The notes beneath the pieces are model-generated. The model did no database searches. It was not told the origin of the DNA and saw nothing but the letters and a program-made list of their open reading frames with translations. Below are positions 1 to 6,846 of a stretch of DNA of 64,000 nucleotides, piece after piece (the first letter of the stretch is position 1; every line of letters starts with the position of its first letter). Both the position numbers and the translations under genes were made by a program. This stretch comes from Onishia taeanensis. GTDB lineage: Bacteria; Pseudomonadota; Gammaproteobacteria; Pseudomonadales; Halomonadaceae. The DNA lies in assembly GCF_013349955.1 (NCBI RefSeq), contig NZ_JABVXC010000001.1, positions 1 through 64,000 on the forward strand, written 5' to 3'.

Positions 1-116
1 TAGCGCTTGAAGATAAGGCACAGCACCCAGGTGATCGTGAATACGACTAGCGACCACTTTAAGTTCCAGAAGAACCCCAGGGTCATGATAACGTACATTA
101 AAATCAGGTAGCGCAT
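1..116 (-). CDS. Small membrane protein, N-terminal part only (runs off the window)
   Basis: The first 38 codons of a leftward gene whose remainder lies outside the window. The ATG is preceded by a GAAGGA Shine-Dalgarno sequence. The visible protein starts MRYLILMYVIMTLGFFWNLK and is almost entirely hydrophobic, with two membrane segments separated by a short WNLKW turn. I do not recognise the family. It lies downstream of, and in the same orientation as, the decayed type I secretion genes, but there is no evidence that it belongs with them. Confidence 0.5.
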   Translation of the reverse strand, partial: MRYLILMYVIMTLGFFWNLKWSLVVFTITWVLCLIFKR

Positions 117-206
117 TATATTTCCTTCAAGAGCTGGATATTCACTCGACATCCCCTAATAAATGATTGGCATACCCCAGGAAAGCACGCCGAGATAAAT
201 AAGAAA

Positions 207-812
207 TTAGCCATTAGCCTCAAACCTACTTGGCCGTGTCACATCTGGTATTTGAGACATGTCCCCCTCGCCTGTAATACGAACAAGAAGTGCCATGGCA
301 TCTACCAGATCGGGAGTACCCAACTCACCTACCGATGCATGAAGATTAAGGTCGTCAAGCAAGTACTGACATAGCGCTTCGACAAATTGAATTCTCAGGT
401 CATATAGTTCGGCGCGAGCATCGAGAACGTCCACCAGGTCGCGCATGCCTAATTGCTCACCTTTTTCAGCCGCTTCCAGGAAAAAACGGCTGGACTGAAT
501 GGATTGCTGCAGCGCATCAAGCTGGCGCACATCGCCCTGAAGGCTGCGCAGACGCTTGCGCGCTTCCTGTCGCACCAGATTGGGCTCATTGGTTACAGCG
601 GCCTGCCTGGCCTTTACGGTCAACTCGCTCTGGCGCACATCGGCCGTGGTGTAACCACCCTGATAAATGGGTACCGCAAGTTGCAGCGAGGCCGCGGCGT
701 CTTGGCTTTCGCGGAATGGGTCGTTTGAGGCGCGATCAGAGTAGCTGACATTGAGATTGAGCTCAGGGTAGTGACCTGCGCTGCGCACGCCAGTATCGGC
801 CTGGGCGGCCTT
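207..812 (-). pseudogene. TolC-type outer-membrane channel, C-terminal remnant
   Basis: The frame encodes the C-terminal half of a TolC/PrtF-type type I secretion channel. Recognisable parts are the AGHYPELNLNVSYSD beta segment, the LQLAVPIYQGG strand, and a long helical coiled-coil stretch ending in LGMRDLVDVLDARAELYDLR, which is typical of the second TolC repeat. The N-terminal half and signal peptide are absent. Instead the frame runs back into ABC-exporter sequence read in another frame. The junction lies near position 812, where CTGAAGGC would fit both parental genes, so a short-homology deletion is likely. This is a non-functional remnant; no complete channel gene remains here. Confidence 0.75.
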
Positions 813-1327
813 CAGGTGCCGGCAGCGACATCCGCCGCTGCTCAGCAGGTACTTTTTCGAACAATTCGTTGAGACGATGATAAGCGGTGCGCGCACTGAC
901 GAAGCTCTTCCAGCTACCGATCATCTGGTCTATCGGTGCCAAGGCGCGCCCCATGAGAATCGAGCCCGCGATCATCATACCCAGCGTCAAGTCACCCTCA
1001 AGGACCAGCAAGGCCCCCAACCCAAGAATGTGCGAATGGAACATCAAGCGCAGTACTTTGGAGATGTTCGAAAGCAGGCCAGCACGGTCACTCGCTTGTG
1101 ACTGTTTGGCGAGAAAATGGTGATGCCGCGCCGACCAACGCCCCATAATACCGGGAAGCATGCCCATGGCATGCAGCACTTCGGCATTGCGCAAGTTGGA
1201 GTTAGCAAGATCCTGCCCCCTTGATATTCTCCCTGTTGGCTTCGGCGATAAGCTCCTTGGTCGACTTCTCGTTGGCGATAGCCAGCGTGAGCAGAATCAG
1301 TGTTGCAATGGTCGCAAAATTGTTCAT
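813..1327 (-). pseudogene. PrtD-type type I secretion ABC exporter, membrane-domain remnant
   Basis: Two frames together read as the later part of the membrane domain of a PrtD/HasD/AprD-type exporter. One frame starts MNNFATIATLILLTLAIAN and continues to EANRENIKG, then hits a stop near 1213. After a shift around 1194-1220, the next frame continues with NLRNAEVLHAMGM and the LGLGALLVLEGDLTLGMMIAG membrane segment. It reaches the LPAPEG that normally begins the linker to the ATPase domain. The whole nucleotide-binding domain and the following HlyD-type adaptor gene are missing, and TolC-like sequence follows directly. The gene therefore carries both a frameshift and a large deletion. Confidence 0.75.
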
Positions 1328-1370
1328 CGCCCTTTCCGATGGGCGCTGAAAATTCGGATTTAGAAACCAA

Positions 1371-1678
1371 CTGCAGCTATATAAATCTTCACATTGTTAT
1401 TCTCGAACGGTCACAACCCCCTGAAAGTTATATCCACAAGACATCATGGCCGTATAAAACACCCAGTTTCGCAGGCAGCTCATACCACTTATGATGCCAC
1501 CATATGGATACTAACTGAAACTTAAGCATAATGATGTAATCATAAGACTAACAAGATGTAAGACATCTCTTACAAAAAGGGTCGAATAAGTGTACCGCCG
1601 ATGGCGGTTATTTTGCTGGGCGTGCACTCCCGCATAAGCGAGGGACCATGCGGTTGAGGACCTACTTGTTCCTTCTCG
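1371..1678. other. Non-coding gap with one terminator-like hairpin
   Basis: No convincing gene on either strand. The left half is clearly more AT-rich than the surroundings, as expected of decayed or transferred DNA next to the secretion remnants. A small hairpin, ACCGCC-GAT-GGCGGT at 1594-1608, is followed by TATTTT on the + strand and could be a weak terminator. Confidence 0.4.
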
Positions 1679-1840
1679 TCAGGACGACAAGCCGATGCCA
1701 CTTAGGATAATGCTGGTCACCGACTGCACGGCGGGATCGAATTGAAGGTCATCCAGTGGCGCATCGTCGATGAGCAGGGGGATCTGGCGGTCGAAATCGG
1801 CGTAAAGCTGGGTTGAGGCCCTGATCACATCGTTTGGCAT
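1679..1840 (-). CDS. Possible small protein of 53 residues, unknown function
   Basis: A short leftward ORF starting MPNDVIRASTQLYADFDRQI, with codon use like the genome. A GAGGAG sequence lies 13 bases upstream of the ATG, a little far, with AAGG closer. The product is acidic and ends ILSGIGLSS. It is divergent from the peroxiredoxin gene. I do not recognise a family; it could equally be a truncated remnant or a chance ORF. Confidence 0.35.
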   Translation of the reverse strand: MPNDVIRASTQLYADFDRQIPLLIDDAPLDDLQFDPAVQSVTSIILSGIGLSS

Positions 1841-1937
1841 GCGCCTTGGTTTTCTCCTCTGCCATGCCCTTGCTAAAGTGAGAGTTCACGGCCTGCCACC
1901 TGCCGGCCGTGCCATTTCCCAAGAGAGGAAGCGCCGC

Positions 1938-2414
1938 ATGAGTATTTCCGTAGGCGACAAGATCCCCGACGTCACCATCAAGACCAACGGCGCCAATGGC
2001 CCGGAAGACATCGCCCTGGGCGAGTTCTTCGCCGGCAAGAAGGTGGTGCTGTTCGCCGTCCCCGGTGCCTTCACGCCTGGCTGCTCCAACACCCACATGC
2101 CCGGCTTCGTGATCAAGGCCGACGACATCCTCGCCAAGGGCGTGGATGCCATCGCCTGCATGGCGGTCAACGACGCCTTCGTGATGGATGCCTGGCAGAA
2201 AGACCAGAACGCCCAGCAAATCACCATGCTCGCCGATGGCAACGCCGAGTTCGCCCGCGCCCTGGGCCTCGATATGGATGTCAGCGCGGGTGGCATGGGG
2301 ACTCGCAGCAAACGCTTTGCGTTGATCGCCACCGATGGCGTGGTGGAATACCTCGGCGTCGATGCCAAGGGCGTTGACGAGAGCAGCGCCGATACCGTTC
2401 TAAGCAAGCTGTAA
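1938..2414 (+). CDS. Peroxiredoxin, Prx5/AhpE-like (AhpC/TSA superfamily)
   Basis: Thiol peroxidase of 158 residues that reduces hydrogen peroxide and organic hydroperoxides in the cytoplasm, using a glutaredoxin or thioredoxin partner. The active-site motif PGAFTPGCS is at residues 42-50, with the conserved Thr46 and the peroxidatic Cys49. The length and the ending KGVDESSADTVLSKL match the Prx5 (hybrid peroxiredoxin) group. No glutaredoxin domain is fused. The start at 1938 is preceded by GAGAGGAAG at suitable distance; a longer in-frame extension from 1839 has no family counterpart. The gene is monocistronic, followed closely by a strong hairpin. Confidence 0.92.
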   Translation: MSISVGDKIPDVTIKTNGANGPEDIALGEFFAGKKVVLFAVPGAFTPGCSNTHMPGFVIKADDILAKGVDAIACMAVNDAFVMDAWQKDQNAQQITMLADGNAEFARALGLDMDVSAGGMGTRSKRFALIATDGVVEYLGVDAKGVDESSADTVLSKL

Positions 2415-2424
2415 GGCCCGAAAG

Positions 2425-2447
2425 CCGAGCCGGCGACACCGGCTCGG
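2425..2447 (+). terminator. Hairpin after the peroxiredoxin gene
   Basis: A perfect 9-bp stem, CCGAGCCGG-CGACA-CCGGCTCGG, begins 11 bases after the stop codon. There is no T tract after it. It sits between two convergent genes and could serve both strands. Confidence 0.6.
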
Positions 2448-2475
2448 TGAACCTACCCCCTGCTTGCCGTACCGA

Positions 2476-3408
2476 TCATCGGCTGACCAGCAGAATCCCC
2501 ACCAGAATCGCGATACCACCGGCAACGAAATTCAGCGTCAGCGGTTCGCCCAAGAGCAGGGCGCCGAACAGCACACCGAACACCGGCGAAAGAAACGAGA
2601 ACACCCCGAGTTGCGATGCCCAGTAACGGCGTAGCAGCGCAAACCACAGCAATAGCGCAGCGCATGAGATCACCAGCGTCTGAAACGCCATGCTCGCCAC
2701 CACTGGCCCCGTCAGCGTGATAGCGTCGAGATACCCCAGCCATGCGGCTAATGGCAGCAGTACCACCGCCGCGATGCCCAACTGGTAGCAAAGCGTCTGC
2801 ACCGGCGGCGCCTCGGACAGCGAAGAGCGGCGCAATACCAGCGTAGTGGCGGCCCAGGACAAGCCGGCCAAGAGCCCCAGACCATCGCCCAGCAACACTG
2901 ACCAGACATCGGCCTGCTGGGTGGTTGGCGCCATGGCCATCAGCATGCCGGCGAATGCCAGACCTATACCCCACCATTGGCGCCGAGCCAACTGTTCACC
3001 CGGCACCCAAAGGTGCAAGCCCAGCGCGGCAAACACCGGTGCGGTATAGAGAAACACCGACATATGTGAGGCCAGGGTGTAGTTCAGCCCCCAGGCCACA
3101 AAGCCGAATTCGGCAGCGAAGCCTAGCCCCACCAATACCCCCGGCCCCAAGCCGGCACGGAAGTCGCTGAACCGCACCCCGCGCCAGCAAGCAAACGCCA
3201 ATACCAGCCCGGCGGCGATAAGCGAGCGCCAACCCACCTGTGCCAGGGGCGCGATATCGCTGGCCACGGCCTTGATCGCCACCTGCTGCGCCCCCAACGC
3301 CAGACAGAACAGCGTCATCAACACACCGGCCTGGCTATCCAATGAACGGCGCTGCAAAGCGCATGCTGCAACGGCGCCATCATGCGAGGAAAGACGCGAG
3401 GATTTCAT
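2476..3408 (-). CDS. EamA-family (DMT superfamily) transporter
   Basis: Inner-membrane exporter of 310 residues with about ten membrane helices arranged as two EamA repeats, roughly residues 30-155 and 175-308. The second repeat carries the typical end FLSPVFGVLFGALLLGEPLT. Members export amino acids or other small metabolites, and the substrate here cannot be deduced. A soluble N-terminal tail of about 28 residues precedes the first helix, so an internal start is possible. The gene is divergent from a GcvA-like LysR regulator 96 bp away, which probably controls it. Confidence 0.85.
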   Translation of the reverse strand: MKSSRLSSHDGAVAACALQRRSLDSQAGVLMTLFCLALGAQQVAIKAVASDIAPLAQVGWRSLIAAGLVLAFACWRGVRFSDFRAGLGPGVLVGLGFAAEFGFVAWGLNYTLASHMSVFLYTAPVFAALGLHLWVPGEQLARRQWWGIGLAFAGMLMAMAPTTQQADVWSVLLGDGLGLLAGLSWAATTLVLRRSSLSEAPPVQTLCYQLGIAAVVLLPLAAWLGYLDAITLTGPVVASMAFQTLVISCAALLLWFALLRRYWASQLGVFSFLSPVFGVLFGALLLGEPLTLNFVAGGIAILVGILLVSR

Positions 3409-3504
3409 GAGCGACTCCTGTGAGAAAGAGCGCCCAGTTCAGCATTTGCCGGCACCGACTCCAAACGATTAATCTGCCCCTCTAGGCTTAGGAAAAATCA
3501 TGCT

Positions 3505-4446
3505 ATGCGAATCGAAAGGCTGCCCCTCAACGCGCTACGTGCCTTCGTGGAAGCCGCTCGAGAGGGCAGCTTCAAGACCGCTGCAGACCGGCTTGGCGTA
3601 ACACCCGGTGCGGTTAGCCGGCAGATCAAACAACTCGAGGACCGGCTCGCCCTGACGCTTTTCGAGCGCCATCCCAACGGCGTTATTCTCAATGACGCCG
3701 GGCGTCGGCTGGCCGAGGAAGTAGAAGCCGGGCTCGAGCGGATTGCCGCCGGTGTCAGGGCGGCGAGCGAACATTCGCGCACGGAAAAGACGCTGGTACT
3801 GAGTGCACCACCGTCATTCACACAGCTCTGGCTATTGCCACGCCTGGCGGACTTCGAAGCACAGGAACAGCGCCTGCACATCACGCTGGATGCCAGCCCT
3901 GAGCTGATCTCACCCACCTGGCAGGGTGACGGCGGTCGACTGGCGATTCGCTATGGCCAGGGTCCCTGGCCGGGTGTCGAAAGCGTTCGGCTGTTCGATG
4001 ACCAGCTATTCCCGGTCTGTGCCCCGGCAATACTGGAGCACGCTATCATCGAAACGCCCGCCGACCTGCTCGCTTTCCCGCTGCTCGAGGTCGCCTGGCA
4101 ATCACCACAGGGCATCGATTTTCCAGGATGGCGGGCCTGGTTTGATGCCGCCGGCCTGGCCGATGTTGAGGTGCCGATCCAGCGACGCTACTCGCTCTCG
4201 GGGCTGGCACTCGATCAGGCCATCGCCGGGCGCGGTGTGATGCTTGCCAATCCCGCGGTGGTCGCCGACCGCCTGGCGAGCGGCGTATTAGTGCGACCCT
4301 TCTCAGACCGCTACGTGATCGGCTCGCCATTCACCTACGACTTGATCCTGCCTGCCGCAGGTAATGCCCCTCCCCTGGTGCAGCGCTTTATCGACTGGAT
4401 AGGCGACGAGGCTCAGCAGTTCCGAGCCAGCCATGACAGGTCCTAG
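3505..4446 (+). CDS. LysR-family transcriptional regulator (GcvA-like)
   Basis: DNA-binding regulator of 313 residues. The N-terminal winged helix-turn-helix contains GSFKTAADRLGVTPGAVSRQ (about residues 21-40) and the effector-binding domain starts near residue 92. The opening MRIERLPLNALRAFVEAAR is typical of the GcvA/AmpR branch. The ATG at 3505 follows AGGAAAA; an overlapping ATG three bases upstream is out of frame. It is divergently transcribed from the EamA exporter, the usual LysR-target arrangement. Three imperfect 16-bp repeats run across its stop codon. Confidence 0.88.
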   Translation: MRIERLPLNALRAFVEAAREGSFKTAADRLGVTPGAVSRQIKQLEDRLALTLFERHPNGVILNDAGRRLAEEVEAGLERIAAGVRAASEHSRTEKTLVLSAPPSFTQLWLLPRLADFEAQEQRLHITLDASPELISPTWQGDGGRLAIRYGQGPWPGVESVRLFDDQLFPVCAPAILEHAIIETPADLLAFPLLEVAWQSPQGIDFPGWRAWFDAAGLADVEVPIQRRYSLSGLALDQAIAGRGVMLANPAVVADRLASGVLVRPFSDRYVIGSPFTYDLILPAAGNAPPLVQRFIDWIGDEAQQFRASHDRS

Positions 4447-4476
4447 CCATAACGGATCCTAACCATGACAAGTGCA
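4429..4476. repeat. Three imperfect 16-bp tandem repeats across the LysR stop codon
   Basis: Units AGCCATGACAGGTCCT, AGCCATAACGGATCCT and AACCATGACAAGTGCA follow one another without gaps. The LysR stop codon lies at the first/second unit boundary. The last copy is the most diverged. It is one of many such short repeats in this window. Confidence 0.7.
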
Positions 4477-4526
4477 GGCCATTGACATGCGCCTGCGTCA
4501 GTGGGACTGACTCAGCGGGGCCCATT

Positions 4527-4850
4527 TCATTCCACTCCCGCTGCGCGAAGCCGGGTACGCAGCCGCTCGACCTCTTCGAGCAGGTCGGCGACCAATGCCG
4601 CGAGTTCCGGCTCGACCTCGAAGTCACGTTCGACCTGGCGCAGGCGCCGGGCTCGGGTCAGGTCTCGGCTGGTGAAGCGCTGGCCGGTTAAGCGCTGACG
4701 GCTCACATAGTGGCTGCCATCGGCCAGCAGGCCGCTCTCGAGGCGCTCGATGACCCAGTCGGCCTCCACCGCACAGGCCCGGGCCAACTCCTCGAGGGTG
4801 AGCGTGGCCTCATCGATCAACTCGCCACGCACGGCTTTATCGTCTGCCAT
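4527..4850 (-). CDS. cbpM: Chaperone modulator CbpM
   Basis: A 107-residue protein of the CbpM/MerR-like family, which binds the J domain of CbpA and inhibits both its co-chaperone and DNA-binding activities. The N-terminal part has the MerR-like winged-helix pattern (LTLEELARACAVEADWVIER). The C-terminal third is a coiled coil rich in Glu, Leu and Arg. Its start overlaps the end of cbpA by 14 bp, so the two are translationally coupled, as in E. coli. The length agrees with the family. Confidence 0.85.
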   Translation of the reverse strand: MADDKAVRGELIDEATLTLEELARACAVEADWVIERLESGLLADGSHYVSRQRLTGQRFTSRDLTRARRLRQVERDFEVEPELAALVADLLEEVERLRTRLRAAGVE

Positions 4851-5784
4851 GACCAGTCCTCCTCGGATCGAAATCGAGCTCGCGTGCCATGGTGGCGTAA
4901 AGCTCGCGGGCCTTGTCGGTATCCGCCGGCGGCAGCACTACCGTAAGTTCCACATAGAGATCGCCCGGCTCCTGGCCGGGAATGCCGCGCCCCTTGAGCC
5001 GCAGCCGGCGCCCGCTTTGCGAGCCGGCGGGCACCTTGAGCCGGACTGGGCCGGCGGGGGTAGGTGTTTCGATGCTTGCGCCCAGCGCCGCCTCCCAGGG
5101 TGTCACCGGCACACTGGCGTAGACATCGCGGCCCTCGACGCGAAACGTCTGGTCGGGGTGAAAGTGGATTTCCAGAAACAGATCGCCCGGTGGACCACCG
5201 CCCATGCCCGGGCTCCCCTGCCCGGTCAGGCGAATGTGCTGGCCTTCCTTGACGCCCTTGGGAATCTTGACGCTGAGGCTGTGCGCGCGGGTCACTACCC
5301 GGCCCTGAGCATCCATTTCGGGCACTTGCAGGCTGATGGTACGCGTCGCGCCCTGATAGGCATCGGCCAGATCGATCATCACCTTGGCGTGGCGATCCTC
5401 GCCGCGCATCCGGTAACCCTGGCCGCGCTGTTTGCGGCGCCCGGCCTGGCCGAAAAGATTGGCAAAGAAGTCGCTGAACTCGTCCGCCTCAGCCCCCTCG
5501 AAGCCGCGGCCGGTGAACTCGAAGCCCGCATCCCAATCCGGTGGCGGCCTGAAATCCTGACCGGCCCGATAGTCCTGCCCCAGCTGGTCATAGGCGGCCC
5601 GCTTCTCGGGATCCCCCAGCACCTCCTTGGCCTCGTTGATCGCCTGCATGCGATCCTCGGCATCGGGTTCTTTGCTGACATCGGGATGGTACTTGCGGGC
5701 CAGCTTGCGGTAGGCCTTCTTGATCTCCTCGGCGGTAGCGGTCTTGGCTACCCCGAGCGTCTGATAGTAATCCTTGAATTCCAA
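4837..5784 (-). CDS. cbpA: Curved-DNA-binding J-domain co-chaperone CbpA
   Basis: DnaJ-type co-chaperone of DnaK and nucleoid protein. From the TTG start the protein is 315 residues: J domain at about 3-70 with the HPD motif at 33-35, a Gly/Phe-rich linker with DFFANLFGQAGR, then two DnaJ C-terminal beta domains (about 120-300). There is no zinc-finger domain, which separates it from DnaJ. I chose TTG at 5784 because it gives MEFKDYYQTLGV, the family start, and has GGAG nine bases upstream. The upstream in-frame ATG would add an unconserved extension. cbpM follows in an operon. Confidence 0.9.
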   Translation of the reverse strand: MEFKDYYQTLGVAKTATAEEIKKAYRKLARKYHPDVSKEPDAEDRMQAINEAKEVLGDPEKRAAYDQLGQDYRAGQDFRPPPDWDAGFEFTGRGFEGAEADEFSDFFANLFGQAGRRKQRGQGYRMRGEDRHAKVMIDLADAYQGATRTISLQVPEMDAQGRVVTRAHSLSVKIPKGVKEGQHIRLTGQGSPGMGGGPPGDLFLEIHFHPDQTFRVEGRDVYASVPVTPWEAALGASIETPTPAGPVRLKVPAGSQSGRRLRLKGRGIPGQEPGDLYVELTVVLPPADTDKARELYATMARELDFDPRRTGHGRR

Positions 5785-5879
5785 CTGGCCGGACTCCGGG
5801 CAAGCGTGGCGGCGTGCCACGAATGAACGCCGATGTCTAAAAGCTAGTTGAAAACGTCTCGTTCAGTGAGTGATATGGC

Positions 5880-6833
5880 TCAAGTTAAGGTCATTTGCAC
5901 GGCATCCGCTGCCGCCGGGGAATGCTCAACCATGCTGACCACGCTGCCCACCACAATCAGGCACGGCGACGGCAACGGCGATGCCGCGAGACGACCGGGC
6001 ATGTCGGCAAGTGTACCGGTGAGGGCCGCCTGCTCGGGCAGGCTGGCATTGGCGACCAACATGATCGGCCAGTCGTCGGGCAGCCCGGCGCCGCGCAGCC
6101 CAGCGCAGATCGCCTCGACCTTCGATAGCCCCATGTAGAACACCAGGGTCTCATCGCGGCGGGCAAGCGATGCCCAGTCCGGCTCACCACCCTCGCGACA
6201 CAGCTGAGCGGTGACCAAACGCAGCTGCTGGGCATGGGCACGGTCGGTAAGCGGAATGCCAAGGCTGGCGGCGGCCGCCGAGGCCGCGGTGATACCGGGT
6301 ACGATCTCGGCGGGTACCCGGGCTGCTCCAAGTGCAGCAAGCTCTTCGCCCATGCGCCCGAAGACGCCGGGATCGCCGCCCTTCAAACGCACCACCGACT
6401 TGCCTTCCTGGGCCAGTCGCACCAGCAGCGCGCCGATCTCGGCCTGGGGTACGCTGTGCTGGCCACGGGCCTTGCCGACGTAATAGCGCTCGCGGCGTGG
6501 CGGAATCAGCGCCAGAACGTCGTCGCCGATCAATCGGTCGTAGACCACCGCATCGGCCTCTTGAAGAAGCCGTGCGGCCTTCAGGGTCAAGAGTTCGCCA
6601 TCGCCGCTGCCGGCGCCGACCAGATACACCGTGCCGGCACGACAGCGGCCGGTTGTCATGGCGGATCGCGTGCCGAGGGCATCGGCCGCCTGGCCACCGG
6701 TGCCCAGCATCCCTCTCAATAGCCCCCGCGGCATGGCCCGTGAAATAGCCAGAGAGAGGGCCTGCCCCAGGCGCACGAACACGCCCATGGCCTCAAAGGG
6801 CTTGTTTTTCCCGCTTCTTGTCAACGTCCGCAT
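5880..6833 (-). CDS. cobA: Uroporphyrinogen-III C-methyltransferase (SUMT), nitrate-locus type
   Basis: Makes precorrin-2 from uroporphyrinogen III with two SAM, the first committed step to siroheme, the cofactor of NirB. The SUMT domain begins near residue 66 with TVYLVGAGSGDGELLTLKA. It includes VVYDRLI, the GGDPGVFGRMGEE loop and PGITAASAAAASLGIPLT. A 65-residue basic N-terminal extension of unknown role precedes it. There is no CysG-type dehydrogenase/chelatase domain, so oxidation and iron insertion must be encoded elsewhere. The start at 6833 has AGGAGG seven bases upstream. It lies 13 bp behind nasA in the same operon. Confidence 0.9.
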   Translation of the reverse strand: MRTLTRSGKNKPFEAMGVFVRLGQALSLAISRAMPRGLLRGMLGTGGQAADALGTRSAMTTGRCRAGTVYLVGAGSGDGELLTLKAARLLQEADAVVYDRLIGDDVLALIPPRRERYYVGKARGQHSVPQAEIGALLVRLAQEGKSVVRLKGGDPGVFGRMGEELAALGAARVPAEIVPGITAASAAAASLGIPLTDRAHAQQLRLVTAQLCREGGEPDWASLARRDETLVFYMGLSKVEAICAGLRGAGLPDDWPIMLVANASLPEQAALTGTLADMPGRLAASPLPSPCLIVVGSVVSMVEHSPAAADAVQMTLT

Positions 6834-6846
6834 GACTGGCCTCCTG

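Noticed and set aside
4750..5826. A 358-codon open frame opposite cbpA
   Set aside because: Antisense shadow; CbpA is complete with its HPD motif.
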